Assembly: GCA_027943245.1 (NCBI GenBank)
Contig: JANDJZ010000176.1
Location: forward strand, 1 to 64,000
Direction: 5' to 3'
Origin: Acanthamoeba sp. SK_2022b
Taxonomy: Eukaryota; Discosea; Longamoebia; Acanthamoebidae
DNA length: 64,000 nucleotides
Part shown: positions 11,068-23,415 of the stretch, one piece after another
How the letters are laid out: each line of letters begins with the position of its first letter
Numbering within the stretch: the stretch's first letter is position 1
Notes under the pieces: generated by a model
Told to the model about the DNA's origin: nothing
The model's input: the letters and a program-made list of their open reading frames with translations, nothing else
The model's database searches: none
Translations under genes and position numbers: made by a program

Positions 11068-14000
11068 TGGAGGCGGAGAGGCAGTGGACGAATCGGAGGG
11101 AGCGGACGATGTGGACGATGAGGTCGAGGAAAGCGACGCGGACTGGCGCAGGGGAGAAGATGAAGATGATGAAGACGAAGACGACGAAGTGGACGAGGAT
11201 AGGCCGGCGGGCGGCGTCGAGGGGCGATCGCCCAACGACGACGACGACGACGACGACGACGAGGCGTTGTCGGCCATGCGGCGCTGCTTGTGGGGTCGCT
11301 CCGTGATCGACGTGAACATGCTCGACGGCAGCTTCCCCAGTATGCTGGGCCTGATGACCGACGCGTGAGACGACAGGCCACCGACGCCGCACGACACGAC
11401 ACGGGGAGTGGGGAGGGAAAGGGGAGAGTTGGGAAATCGAACCGAAACTTCTCGGCGGAGAGGTCGGGATTGGACAGTGGCCGCGCGAACAGGCCGTCGG
11501 GCGGCAAGAAGTCGCCACTGCCCAACGGGGAGGACCTGTAGCTAGACCGGATCGCTGTGAGCGGTCGCGCAGACAGAGGAGGGTCGTGCTGGGCGGAGAG
11601 CACGCACTCGCCGCGTCGGAGGGACTCGTCGGTGGGGTAGCGCGAAGACGCCCGGGCCGTCTGCGAGTCGGGCTGGGGGAGGGCCGAGTAGGTGGGGAGC
11701 GCGATGGGCCGCATGAGGTGCAGGGTCGCCAGTCGACGGTCGAGCACGTAGGTCAAGTACTCCTCCATGAACATTCGCAGCGTGCGGAAGGCCTCTGCAT
11801 TCGTGGCGTATTTTGTATTAATAAAAATAAGTCAATTACTATTTTGGGATATATGAATTAAAATTAAAATAATTAAAAAAGCGCGAAAAGGCTAGCGGCG
11901 TAGAATAGTTTCGAAAGCTAAGAGTTGGGGGGAGGGGGGCAGGAGGAGGTAGACGCGTGTACCGAGGCCGGGTCCCTGTCGCGTGGTGATGTCGGTCATG
12001 ATGAAGTTGTGGAAGTAGGACCACCTGAGCAGCAGCTGCTGCGCGCAGTTCATCACCTGCATCACGTCCGTGCCCTGATCGTGGCCGCGCGTTGGCGTCA
12101 GAGAAAGAATGCAAGAGCGGCGGCAAATGCTTTCGAGCCAAGAGAGGAGAGAGTGGCGGGCGTGCTCTCGATCGAGAGGAGGAGTACCATCAGGAAGCGA
12201 GTGGCGAGGTGGAAGATCCATTCGGCAAACTGCTCCAGCGAGTAGCGCTGCTGCAGGATCCGCTTGAAGTCCTCTTGCACTGCGGCGAGGCCAGTAAATA
12301 ATAAATAATTAGATAATTAATTAAAAATCAATTAAAATGCAGCCGAGGTGGTTACCAGAGGTGAGGAGGTCGATGGTGTGCGACGCGTCGTCGCCGCAGA
12401 ACCAGGCGATGGAGGCGAGTATGTAGCCAAAGTCGACCTTCTCCCAGTCGCGCAGGACCAGCGCCATCTCCTCGGGGCTCATGAGCACCTGTCGCGCTCG
12501 GCAAGAGATGTAGTTCATGCAGGCCTCGCGCCACAGTCGCCCGGCAAAGTTGCGACCGACTGCAGGCGGGATGCGAGTGGGCACCGTGAGCGAGCCCACC
12601 ACCGAGGAGGATAGAGGGTGAACGAGTGAGGGTGGTGAGGAGGGGGGCGTTGCCTTTGGTCTTTCGGGAGCTGAGAGCGGGGGGCTGTCCATCGAGCGCG
12701 CGGGAGATGCTGCTCTCGAACTGGCGGCTGAATTCGCGCAGCTCCTGGGTGAAGGAGAACGAGACCGACGCCAGCACGTCCGGCACCAGCGCGTCCACGA
12801 CAGCCTGTCGCCCCACATAAATATAAATAAATAAATATATTTAAAATTAAAATTAAATATAAATTTAAATGAATGTAATATACATCATAAAAGAGAGCTG
12901 GGTCGGGTGGAGGGGCCAGTCAAGCGAGGCACAATGAAATGGGGGAGCGGCGTACGGCGTAGACGATCTCGTCCTTCTCGGCGACCTGGTCGATGATGCC
13001 CTGGCAAGAGGTGACAGGGTGCATGTGGGCGGGAAGCGACTGCCAAAAGTGTCGCATGATGTTCTCCACTTCGTTGAAGCTGTGGTCGGCCATGACGTTG
13101 AGCAGGTGCTGGCAATGGGATCTGTACATGCCCATGAAGGCCTGCGCGTGCTCGTATCGCACGCCCTGCGAGAGTTGGCCTGCAGGCGAGATGTCGTCAG
13201 CGACACGCGCTGTGTGAGTGAGCGCGTGCAGGAGGCACGGGCGCGTGGAATAGGTGTGCGCTGGCGTGCGTACTGGGCTCAAGCGGAGGAAACTCGGGCA
13301 GCTGGCGCGAGCTTTCCATGTGTGGGTTAGGCAGCGGCGCCCTGTAGGGCGAACGCGGACACACGGTCAACACATGGGGTGGGTCTGTAGTTTACACGAG
13401 TGCGAGTGGGATTCGCTGGCGTACATCGAGGACGACGAGTTGGCCATGGCGGTGTGCAGGGGGTAGAGGTGCGTGGGCGCCGTGGGCAGTGGGGGGTCGC
13501 CCACAAACTGCACACAGCCGCAACACGGTGAGCGGCCAAACATGGGGGAGGGGGGTGAATGCCAACGACGAGGCGGGCAGCGGTACAGTTGACGTGGGGC
13601 TCATGGCCTCGACCTTGAGGCGGGCCTGCTTGACGGGCGACGCGGAGTTGGACGAGGCCGGCGCACCCGACGGCGAGAGCGAGGGCGAGTTCTCCAAGTC
13701 AAGCGGCGCGGGCGCGTTCTTGAGCGGAGAGGTGGTCTTGATGCGGATGCCGTAGTAGTGGTACTTGCTGTTGCCTCGCGTGCCGAGACGCCTCGTCTTG
13801 AGGTCGGGGAAGACCGAGCGGATCAGCTTGCCTGCACAACGATTAGTGAGCATTGGCTGAGCGCAGAGGAGCGCGCCCAGAGATCTCATGGAGGAGGAGA
13901 CAAGTGGGGAACGCACCAAAGCTGGCAGCGTTCACGGCCTTGACGGACGCGTGCGTGCAGAAGTTGTAGTAGTGAGAGTACATGAGGCTCCGGGGCACGC

Positions 14001-14806
14001 TGCTCTTGGGATCGTTCTCAAAGTTCTCCTGCAGCCTGTGGTGTTGCACCAAGCCAGGGAGTCAGGTCGTGTCGAGTAAGGGCAAGTAGGAGCGCGTGCA
14101 TGTACCATTGGAGGATGAGGGGAGACTGTGGTTTGGGCGCGGGACGGCCGCCACCGCCGGCCGAGGCGCCCTTCTCCTTCTTCTCGCGCGAGGGCGCAAC
14201 TGCCTCCATTACGGACTCGAGCTGCCCTTCCCTCGTACTCTGCCCGAGGCCCTGGAGGTAGTGGTGGGCGGCCTGCTGGTGCTGGTGCTGGGCTGGGTGG
14301 GCCTGAGGCGGGTAGGACCCATACGGCGGCGTTGTGGTGCGGTGCGGTGAGTGCTGGTGGTGAGGTTGCTGCTGCATGGGGTGGCCGCCGTGCGAAGCCA
14401 CCAAGGGATGAGGTCCTGGGTGAGATCGCCCATACTCGTCGCCAAGGAAGTACTTCTCTTGGCCGAAAGGGGCTCCCATGGGGCCCGAATTGGTAGATGA
14501 AGGCGAGGAGTCGAGCCGAGGATGGGGTGGGGGCTCGTTGGCGTAGAATCGGCCCAAGCTGCGCGCAAGCGATGGAGGGGCTGGAATGTAGCTCTCCATG
14601 GAATGGTGGAGATGTGGATTATGATGCTGAGGCGAAGTCTGGTGCACATTTAGATGGGGGTGTGAGGCAGGGGCCGCGTAGCCCCCTCGGCGATCCATTT
14701 CTCTATCCATTCGGGCAGCTTCGTCTCGGCTGTCCTCGTCATTTGGGCGCTTCGTGCCCCGACGGCGGGACGAGGCTTCACGCCCACCATCTTCAGCCAC
14801 CTGCAT
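10023..14806 (-). CDS. RFX-family transcription factor
   Basis: RFX proteins bind X-box DNA through a winged helix. The winged helix is encoded across two exons on the minus strand near 14040-13740: [20 protein letters not shown], then [20 protein letters not shown], the RFX hallmark. Downstream exons carry the extended RFX regions: [60 protein letters not shown] and [20 protein letters not shown]. The N-terminal region is His/Pro/Gln-rich and the C-terminal third is a long Ser-rich segment with polyserine. ATG at 14806 is the first in frame; an upstream acceptor at about 14960 suggests a non-coding first exon. One intron (10626-10710) has a GC donor. Two exon joins near 13500 and 11430 are tentative. 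Confidence 0.88.
10402..10468. repeat. CA/GT microsatellite in an RFX intron
   Basis: About 33 uninterrupted CA units lie within an intron of the RFX gene; on the coding strand this is GT. Long cysteine/valine frames over it are artefacts. Confidence 0.95.
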
Positions 14807-15669
14807 CGTCAAGGAAGACGACGATGGCCGTTGGGTTCGAACTGGCAGAAGATTTGAAGATTTGACCGGTTGCTCCTCGTTTGCGATTTCTGCTGAATTG
14901 GCGAATGGAAATCGATCGGTCTCGAGCCTTGCCAAAAGATTCTCGCTCCCTTCGAACTGTCAGATGCAAAATGCTACCGTTACGCTTACCTTAGTTCGCA
15001 CCGCTTCTCACGCCTAGTTCTGCTTGCTTTTGTTTGTGTTGTCAAGTGGTGGTCTCTTTGGCAATGCCGCAGGGCACCACAGTCATTCGCCACCTGGCCG
15101 CCAGCTCCAAAACGAGACCTCAGGTCTCGGTAGCGCAGTAGCCGTTCGAGGCTTCCTTTTCCAAGACAGCACTTGGTAAAGTGAAATGCGAAAAAGGCGG
15201 GGATAGTCATACGCTTACTGGTTGAAATACCGGCAGCGCAAACACAGTTGAGGAGCTACGCGTACCGTTTTCAATCACCCTGCAGCTGCTCTATTTGTGG
15301 AGGACCTATGCAACGTTACTGCGGCTACCACTCCGTCAGCTCTCGCCAACCCGCTGGGAGGCCTGGGAGTCGAGCGTAACCTTCGCTTCAAGGCCGAAAG
15401 CGAGCAAGCCCGCTTTGTCGTAAGAGTGGCGCAGGAATGAGTACGACTGGTGGCTGCAGAACGTTCTCTTCCCTCTTTCTCTTCCCAGTGCTGGCCGTGG
15501 CACCAATCTTGGTGGCCGACGCACAACCCAGCCATCCGCAGACGCACGCCAGCTGTGCGCCTATCAGAAATGAGCGTTAGATTTTGGCGCCAAAGAAGCC
15601 AACGAACGCAGCAAACAAAACGCCACGCCAAAGCGAGGCACTATTTCTTGAAGCACAACCCACATTACC
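14807..15669. promoter_or_regulatory. Divergent promoter region RFX / EB1
   Basis: This 863-bp space lies between two divergent start codons. On the minus side it includes a probable leader intron (donor near 14992, acceptor near 14960). A 17-bp palindrome, CGAGACCT-C-AGGTCTCG, lies at 15113-15129 and could be a dimer-binding site. No clear X-box was found, so autoregulation by RFX is not supported. No conserved frame is present. Confidence 0.45.
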
Positions 15670-17298
15670 ATGGCTGAAGCTGGCAATTTTGGTAAGACCA
15701 GCTCCACAATAATGCACTTGCGTGATACTCATCCTTTTGCTTAGGAATCATGGAGGGCCTCTATTTTACGGGGCGCAAGGAGCTGCTGGAATGGATAAAT
15801 GGCTTCCTTGAGATCGAGTACACAAAAGTGGAGCAGGTGGCTTCGGCCGCGGCCTTCTGTCAACTGATGGACGCTCTTCATCCAGGTACGCTCCAAAACT
15901 TCAACAGATCGGAGAAACCTTTTCATTTCCAATGATTTAACATCCGTTCCGGCTGTAGGAACGGTCGCCCTCAGCAAGGTGCGCTTCAATGCCAACCAAG
16001 AGTGGGAGTTCGTTTCGAACTTCAAGCTGCTGCAGAAAGCTTTCGACGCAGCGAACATCAAGAAGGTAAAACGCTCATGATCTTGCTTTCACAATCACAT
16101 CTAATTACGTGTTTTCCGCTGTCCAGCACATCGACGTGCCCAAGTTGATCAGAGCCAAGTATCAGGACAATCTCGAATTCCTTCAGTGGTTTAAGCGCTA
16201 CTTCGAGAGTAAATGGGACAAGGCCGAGTACCGCGCCAAGGAAAGGCGTCTCGCCGCCATGAAGGCCGCCGCTGGCCCTGCCCGTAGGACATCTATTAAG
16301 CCAGGACAGCCGGTCGGCCAAGGTACATCGCCTTATACACATCAGTCTCCAATGCTTTCGTCTAACGCGGGCGCTCTCTCCAGAGAACAAGGTTCCCCTC
16401 GCGACGCGGACCAACCTTTCCGCTCGAATGGTGGCTGCTGCCGCGCCTTCTGCCGTTCCTTCACCCACAAAGCTGCCCGAGAAGCGCCTCGCCAAACGGA
16501 GGGTGACCATGACGGCAGCCTCTGTGCGATCTGCTAGTCCTGAGAAGCCCGTCAAGGCCGCCCCTATTGTCAAAAAGGCGTCGCCTGTCAAACGTGCAGT
16601 TGCCGCGCCTCCCGCAATTAAGCCTATCAAGAGGCCTGCCCTTAGGCCTGCGGTACTCACCCTCGTCCTGTTCCCCGTTTTCGAGTCTCACCACGGCCAC
16701 CCGCTAGACGCCCAAGTCCATTCTCAAGAAGTCGGCCTCTCCTCGCGAGGCAGCGCCTCTTGATGGCAATGTGTCCTCCTTCGGTACCTCTCCGTGCGCA
16801 ATCCACCTATCTCACCTGCCTCACTGGACGCGTTGATGGCCGCAGTTGAGAAGAAGGTGGACACTCTCAAGAGTGATCTCCTCGCAGCTTTCACGAGCCT
16901 GCAGCGAGAAAGAGACATCCTTTCGGAGAAGCTCAAGGTGAGTTCTCCGTCCACTATGCTTACCGTTTGCGTTTGCGTTTGCGTTTTGCTCTCCCCAATT
17001 GCTCATCCGTCATCAATCCGTCCAGGCCATCAAGATGATGTGCGAGGAGGACGAGAGCTCGGCCGAGACTATCCAGCGCATCCTCACCATCATACGCATT
17101 GGCACTGACGAGGAGGAGGATCAGCTTCAACGCCCGGCGGTCAGCGACGCGGACGACGATGGCCTGGACGACCTCGACGAGTTGGATGACGCCCCCGCCC
17201 AGCCCGCGGAGGAAGCGACCGAAGCCGCCGAGGAGGTTTCCGAGGCCTCAGAGGCAGGCGAAGATGTTGCCGACGACCAAGACCTCGATTTCGTGTAA
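15670..17298 (+). CDS. EB1: EB1-type microtubule plus-end-binding protein
   Basis: EB1 tracks growing microtubule ends and recruits partners. About seven exons are seen. After MAEAGNFG the N-terminal calponin-homology domain reads GRKELLEWINGFLEIEYTKV, QLMDALHPGTVALSKVRFNA, NANQEWEFVSNFKLLQKAF and DNLEFLQWFKRYFESKW, all typical of EB proteins. A basic Ser/Pro/Lys-rich linker follows. The C-terminal EBH coiled coil (VEKKVDTLKSDLLAAFTSLQ, RILTIIRIGTDEE) leads into a very acidic tail ending DLDFV. The usual EEY/F end is therefore replaced by a final Val, which may affect CAP-Gly binding. The short intron at about 16784-16847 is needed to restore frame. No MTS-related doubt; the protein is cytosolic by family. 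Confidence 0.92.
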
Positions 17299-17593
17299 GA
17301 CGCTGGCTGGCTCGCGTGGTCGCCTTGCCGGCTGTAAGAGGGACGGCGGTTGCGACTGTTACAAGAATGGAATGTGAGGCACTCGAAGGTGAAATATATG
17401 TAAATGTTTCAAATCCCAAGTTGGCGCGAGTACGGTAAAGCGGAAGCGGGAAGTGGAGTTCTCCGTGGCGTGTTGCCCCGGTTTGCTTGCCCCAGCATCA
17501 ATCTCTTCCTTTTTGCCTGCGATTTGACGTGACCTCGCCGACAACGCAGCAAAAAGCTAGCGCCCTCACCTCCAAGAGTTTGAATCGGCAGAA
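17299..17593 (+). other. Tandem intergenic region EB1 / TMEM104-like gene
   Basis: These 295 bases separate two plus-strand genes. They hold the EB1 3' UTR and the promoter and 5' leader of the next gene. No other feature was seen. Confidence 0.4.
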
Positions 17594-20218
17594 ATGGCGG
17601 GAGATACAGCAGTAGGGGCCTCGTACTCGACCCCTGTAGCCGCGATTTTCATCTACAACCTCATCGTTGGTGTGGGTTGTCTCACGCTCCCTCATGCATT
17701 CCAAGCGGCTGGAATTGTACGTTCTTTTGCCAATTTTATGATGGTTCATTCTTTCGCTTTCCTCCGTGCCTCTAATAATGCACACGGCTTATCGTGCAGA
17801 TCCTTTCTGCCGTTTTCCTCTTGTTCATGGCCTTCTTGAGGTGTGTAACCTTCTCCCCTCTTCGGCGTGGGTATGGCAACTCAACTCAACTTCCTCTGCT
17901 CTTCTCGTCTCCGCTCAGCTTCATGACGGCGACCTGGGTGGTGGAGACCATGGCGGCCGCCAACGCGCTGCTGGAAAAGGACCGACGGGTAACTTCAGTC
18001 CCCTACACTACCATCGGCCATGATCAGGAGAATCAGAAGAAGCTTGCCCACAAGGTTAAGGGGCCTTACGCTCTGAAGCGCTTGTACTGACGTCGTGCTC
18101 TACACCGGCGATTTTGTGCGCACAGGACGACGAGAAGGCCGGGCTGCTTGATACCGGCGACTCCTTCCGAGTGCACGACTCAGACACCGACACCAGTTTC
18201 TCGGGAAGCGTCAACCACTACAAGGTTCGCTCTCTCTTCTCTCCTCTCTCTCCATTCATTTACCAGCCTTTGCAAACGTGTCGTCTCACGCTTTTGCACC
18301 TCCGTTCATACGCCCCGCTGGTATCGTCAACGATGCATGCACACGGATACCCTCAGCTAAGCAGCGAGTATGCGTTTTCGACCAATGCCGTTCAGACCGA
18401 CCAGATCGAGGTCAGGGAGGTCCACGACTTCTTCCACCTGGACCAGCGAGTCGAGGTGGGCATGATGGCCGACATCTTCCTCGGCTGGATCGGCCAGAAG
18501 CTGTTCTATGTCATTCTCTGCGTATGCACGCCCACGCCCTCCTCCATTCACCGTTGGCCCCTTCAACTACTAACCGGCCCTTTCGCCTCTAGGTCTACTT
18601 GTTTGGCGATCTGGCGATCTATGCTGTCTACGTCCCTCGGTCGCTTGTCACCGTGACAGGTAGGCCGCTCACCATTCTCTGTTGTGTGCGACGATCCTTG
18701 TGCTCACCAATACTTTGAAACAGGTAGCTTCTCACTGGGCGATTGGCACATCGGCGAGCAGGATGCCTACTACATCTTCCTCGCGCTGTTCACGCTGGGT
18801 ACCGCGCCGTTCTGTTTCTTCGATTTCCAAAAGACCAAGTACATGCAGTTCGGCACGATGTTTTGCCGCAATGCCGCCTTCGCTGCGTATGCCCCCCTCC
18901 CCTTTCTCCCAAGCCGCCTCACGCCTGCTACGGTCTGATGGAGTCGCCTCACCAACTTGCCCTCCCCCACTCCCGGCCCACAATAGCATGGTCATCATCG
19001 CCATCATCGCCATCGCCTCGGGAGATGGGCCCGATGTGAGCAAGATCGAGATCGCCAACTTCAGGTATCGCACATGCTTGCCCAGGCGAGTGCAGGTCCA
19101 CTTCCAAACACTCACACGTCCATCTTGTCCACGTGTGCAGCGCCTTCCCCACGCTCTTTGGTGCCTCCGTGTATGCTTTCATGTGCCACCACAGGTACAC
19201 GCACCACCGTCGCCCTCACCCTCCCACCCTCCCTTTGTCAGCACCTGCCGAGAGCTCAACAACCCGGACGTTTGCTGTGTTTGGCAGCATTCCCGGCCTG
19301 CTGGCGCCCGTGGAGAAGAAGAACAAGGTGACCACGCTGTTCACCGTTGACTTTGTGTCCATCTTCATCGCCTACATCCTCCTGGCCTACTCGGCTGTCT
19401 TTGCCTACGACCAGTACCCGATCCCCTCTACCTACACCACCTTCTTCAGGGGCAAGAGTAAGTGGCCTTCCCCACAACTCATTTTATCCATTAATTTTGT
19501 AAATTATAATTTCATCGCTTTTAGCGTTTATTATTTATCATTTCTTATTTTTTTAAATTTTTGCGCGCTTGCGTGCAGCGAATGACGTGGTGGCCATCAT
19601 CCTGGCCCTCTACCCCGTCTTCACCTTGACGACCAACTTCCCATTGATCTGCATCACCCTCCGCAACAACATCATCCGCTTCGTGCCCGAGCGAGGTACG
19701 CCTGCGCTGTCCACTTCGCAAACAGACAGTCTGGGTCCTCACCTTTTTGCGCGCACAGAGGATGGCCCGTGGGCGTGGGTGAACCGGGTGAAGCGCCCGC
19801 TGAGCACGATCATCGCCCTCGTCCCGGCGATCGGCATCGCGTTTGGCACGTGCGACGTGTCTCTCCTGGTCTCGATCACGGGCTCGTACCCCGGCCTCGG
19901 CATCATGTTCTTCATCCCCATCGTCCTCGTCTTCTTTGCGAGAAAGTACGCACGCACCTCTCTCTCTCTCTCTCTCCTGCCCTCGACGCGACACTCCACT
20001 CACGCCTGTGAGTGTGCGTGTCGTGGTGCAGGCGTGTGCGGCAGGTGTTTGGCGAGAGTGGATCGTACAACAAGCACCGATCGCCGTTCCATCACTGGGT
20101 GTGGCTGGCGCTGGTGGCGGCCATCGCCTGCGGCTTCCTTGGCTTCACCATCTACAACATGATACGCGACGCCATCGACGGCAAGCTCGCCAGCGGCAGC
20201 AGCTCCTGCGCTGGCTAA
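17594..20218 (+). CDS. TMEM104: TMEM104-like multi-pass transporter-family protein
   Basis: TMEM104 belongs to the amino-acid/auxin permease-like superfamily; its substrate is unknown. About a dozen exons are seen. The N-terminus reads YSTPVAAIFIYNLIVGVGCL then LTLPHAFQAAGI, the motif shared with human TMEM104. Further matching segments include TWVVETMAAANALLEKDRR, FYVILCVYLFGDLAIYAVYV, FDFQKTKYMQFGTM, FGASVYAFMCHHSIPGLLAP, LTTNFPLICITLRNNIIRF and SLLVSITGSYPGLGIMFFIP. About eleven hydrophobic segments are present, with an acidic cytosolic loop (DEKAGLLDTGDSFRVHDSD) between the early ones. The last TM is followed by a short Ser-rich tail. Some introns (near 19480-19575) are AT-rich. Confidence 0.85.
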
Positions 20219-20354
20219 GTCTTCCGCACGACCTCTCAAAAACAAATAAAAAAAGGGATAAAAATTCCAATAACAAAAAATAAAAAAATAAAATGTTACA
20301 GTGGAACCAAACATTGTTCTCGAGTGCGAAGAGCGATCAGGGACAGGTCTGGTT
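20219..20354. other. Convergent 3' region with A-rich poly(A) signals
   Basis: These 136 bases lie between convergent stops. They contain repeated AATAAAAAA-type runs on the plus strand, which fit the poly(A) signal of the TMEM104-like gene. Confidence 0.45.
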
Positions 20355-21201
20355 TCAGGCAAAGACGGGCAGGCGAAGCTTGCCGTTGGCCTCGAGCAAG
20401 ACGTAGGAGACGCCGCAGAGGACGGTCAGGCCCAGGCCGGTCAGCGCCGCCGGCAGCCAGTACGAGGCGGCCGCACGACCTCCGCCAGGGCTGCCGGAGG
20501 CCTGGGCTGCCTTCAGCTCTTCCACCTGCGCAGGCGGGCACGCGCGCGGTCGATGCGTTGATCAGGGAAGCACTGTAAGAGCGGGGCGCGCATTGCGGCG
20601 CAGGCCGTACCTCGGCAGCGATCTGCCGCACGAGCTCCTCTCGTTCGTCGAGAAGCTGTCGCTTGCGCAGCTCCTGCCGAACGGGCCCGGATTAGCTGGC
20701 CTGGCTCAAAGGCCGTTCTTCGCAAGCGTAGCAGGACAAGGGTATACCTGGCTCCTCTTCTTGTCTTGCATATCTCGTTGCATGGCCTTGATACGTTTGT
20801 CCAGCTGCTCGACCAGGGCCTGGCCTATTCGTTGATCGTCTTCCTCAACATCGTCCTCACTACACAAGTCACGTACATAAGCGCGCTTGGTCAAGATGCT
20901 ATGCATATGATGGGGGGGGGGTTTGAGCGTGCGTACCTGCTCTCTTGTTCAAGCTCTTGCTTAAAGACCTCGAGGGCGGCTCTGTTTGTGCACAAAGCGA
21001 AAGATGAGTGATCGCATGAACGCTGAAGGCAGGGAAGCTGTCGTACATGCGCTCTTCTTCTATCTTCTTCACGTGCAGCAGTTGTGCCTTGAGCTCCTCC
21101 ACCTGTTGCAAACAACAGAAGAGATTTAGTCACAGTCCAGATAGTTTGAAAAGGCCAAGGTAGAGACACACCTTGCCCACGACCAGCTCAGTGTCGGCCA
21201 T
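20355..21201 (-). CDS. Small tail-anchored coiled-coil protein, unknown
   Basis: Six exons on the minus strand start MADTELVVGK at 21201. Spliced pieces give VEELKAQLLHVKKIEEER, AALEVFKQELEQES, an acidic DDVEEDDQRIGQALVEQLDK, RIKAMQRDMQDKKRSQ and KRQLLDEREELVRQIAAEVE, all long charged helices with coiled-coil heptads. A Gly/Ser spacer follows, then a single C-terminal hydrophobic segment YWLPAALTGLGLTVLCGVSY and the short tail LRLPVFA. This is the layout of a tail-anchored membrane protein with its coiled coil in the cytosol. I do not recognise the family. It diverges from the next gene by about 270 bp. Confidence 0.65.
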
Positions 21202-21473
21202 GTTTGGTCTTCTTCTTTGTTGCTTGTAGTGGCAGGAAATGAGATTTGCGCTTAATCGATTTATGCGAGAGTAAATCGATTATAAATCTCTTATATCAAA
21301 TTGCAACGGCGCAAGGCTTGCGAGGAAAAAGAAGCAAGTGGCGTGCTGCCTCCGTTGTGTGCCCTCCCGGAGTGGTGCGTCGCAGTGCTCTACCGCCCCA
21401 CGCGACGGGTGACAGCCACGTTTCCGTCGCAATATTGAAAGAAGAAAATAGCAGATAAATTTTTAGATAAACA

Positions 21474-23378
21474 ATGCGTAGCTTGCGGCGAGGCACGTCT
21501 GTGGCGCAGTCCTTCACACTTTCCCGTTGCGGCACAAGAGGCAGCGCTCGTCTTCTTCACGTCACTGTAAGCTTCTCTTTTTATTTTTTAAACTTATTTT
21601 TTGGTTAATGCTTTAATCCTCTTTGCAAGGGCGCAGCACGAGCGCTGCCGCGCGGGGTGAAGTGTGGCTGGGTGGCAGCTGGAACGCTGTTGGGCTTGGG
21701 CGTGGGCAGGGAGCTGCTGTCCAAGGCACGTGCAGAAGAGGGCAGTGACGACGAGACCGCGACGCAGTCCTCCCTCGCCTCTTCGACTGCGATCAACCCC
21801 ACCTTCCCCATGTACCGGGTATGCCCCCACGTCACCTCGTGCAGTGCTTGTCTTCGCGTGCACATGTGGAATCGCATGCCCACTCCTTTGTTCACTGCAC
21901 AGACGAGAGACGATGTGATGTATTGGGCGCAGTACTTCTACAAGTACGTAAGCGGTGCGCGCCTGCCGCTCCACTCGACCAATACCAGGGCGCTCACTCT
22001 TATCGCCTTGCCCCTTGCCCCTGGGCGGGTTCGTTGTTGACGTCCAGACACCCCGAGGCCGACCTGCTCAAGCTGGCCGTCGATTCTCTGCTCAAGGACC
22101 GCATGAAGATCGAAGGTAGGGATGGGAGAGGGGCGCCACCGAGACCGCTGCCATTTGAAATGGCAACTGAAGCGCTCTCCCCCTTCTTTCGTGCGTTGTG
22201 CGGGCAGATGGCTGGGTGATGACCGGCCTGCTGGCCGGCCTCGTGCAGAGCCGACCCGAGGCGCTTTCGCACTACGCCATCCGCGACATGTACAACGTCC
22301 TCCAGGTACAGGCCTGCCCCTCCCCCACAATCCACTCACCCCTTATCCATTATTGTTCTCACTCGTGATCCACCCATGCCAAACGCAATTAGGACTTCAG
22401 GCAGGCTCTCCTCGTCGGCCTGTGGCTCGGAGGACCTCACGGTATCTCGCCCACACTCACACACAGACACACGCCGCGCACTCCATAGGCTTAGCTTATT
22501 GCGTCGCGCTTCCAATTCGCAGGGAGGGAGCATCTTCAACAGCTGGCCGACGAGGTGGCCGAGGAAGCCGCGAAGCAGGTTGGCAGACGTGTCCGCGTGA
22601 GTGTTGTGATGATGTTGAGGTGGTGTTTTGGTGATGTTATGGTGGTGTTGTAGTGATTGGTGATTCGAGACTGGCTCTCACTCTCTCTGTTGACAGACGA
22701 TCAACAACCTACTCGCGACGCCTCCTCCCAATCCTCTGCTCGCCGAAATGGACATCATCAACGCCAACATGAACCTGCACGTGCTGGTATCGCGGCCCTC
22801 CGTCTTTGTGTTGGCGAACCAACGGGTTACCCTAATCCAACCAATCGCGTTCCATCTTTGTTTATGCTGTAAAATTGCCGTTGGCCTGCGTTACGCAGCT
22901 CGGCTTGTTCTACGCCACCGGAGACACGGAGGTCGTGAACAAGCTGATCGACCTGTGTCGCGACTGGTCCGTCGAGGTGCTGACCAAGGGCGGCCGAGAG
23001 GGCGCCGCCCGGTTCTACGTGGCCAAGACGGTCAGGTTCGCAACGCTGCACCGGTGGACCTGACAGGCTTGGCGTGTGAAGAACGAATGGCCGTGCTCAC
23101 TCGACCCGCTCTCTTGCCCACGCAGGGAGAAGCTGGCCCTGCTGTGCCAGGAGCACGAGGTGGCGCGGGAGGCGTGCCGGCGCGCCCTGGCGGCGGATCC
23201 CCACGTCGACGGGCGACCGACTCGATTGACGAACGAGCAAAAGTCGATGGTGCGCAACATCCTGGACGTCGTCGATCGACTCGAGGCCGAGGACAGGGTC
23301 CAGCACGACGCTCGCAAGCAACGCCTCGACGCCTCGGTCGAGCGCGCCTTGCGCAAGGAGGGAGCAGAGACCAAGTGA
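21474..23378 (+). CDS. Probable mitochondrial protein with helical repeats, unknown family
   Basis: About eight exons are seen. The N-terminus, MRSLRRGTSVAQSFTLSRCG, is Arg/Ser-rich without acids, a mitochondrial presequence type. Exon 2 supplies a hydrophobic stretch (CGWVAAGTLLGLGVGRELL). The rest is alpha-helical with repeated leucine-rich segments: HPEADLLKLAVDSLLKDR, GWVMTGLLAGLVQSRPEALS, FYATGDTEVVNKLIDLCRDW, and REKLALLCQEHEVAREACRR, which look like TPR or similar helical pairs. The C-terminus is charged (RKQRLDASVERALRKEG). It converges on PPT1 with only 37 bp between stops. The intron at about 22603-22695 holds GTGTTGTGATGATG-like repeats. Confidence 0.6.
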
Positions 23379-23415
23379 GATTGGACCGAGGCGGCGCCTT
23401 GCGCCAAAGCCTCCC

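Noticed and set aside
10742..11368. Asp/Glu-rich plus-strand frame
   Set aside because: Antisense reading of the polyserine tail of the RFX gene.
15121..15152. tRNA-like start TCGGTAGCGCAGTAGC followed by GTTCGAG
   Set aside because: It resembles a D-arm and a T-loop but the distance is far too short for an anticodon arm and acceptor stem; no tRNA fold.
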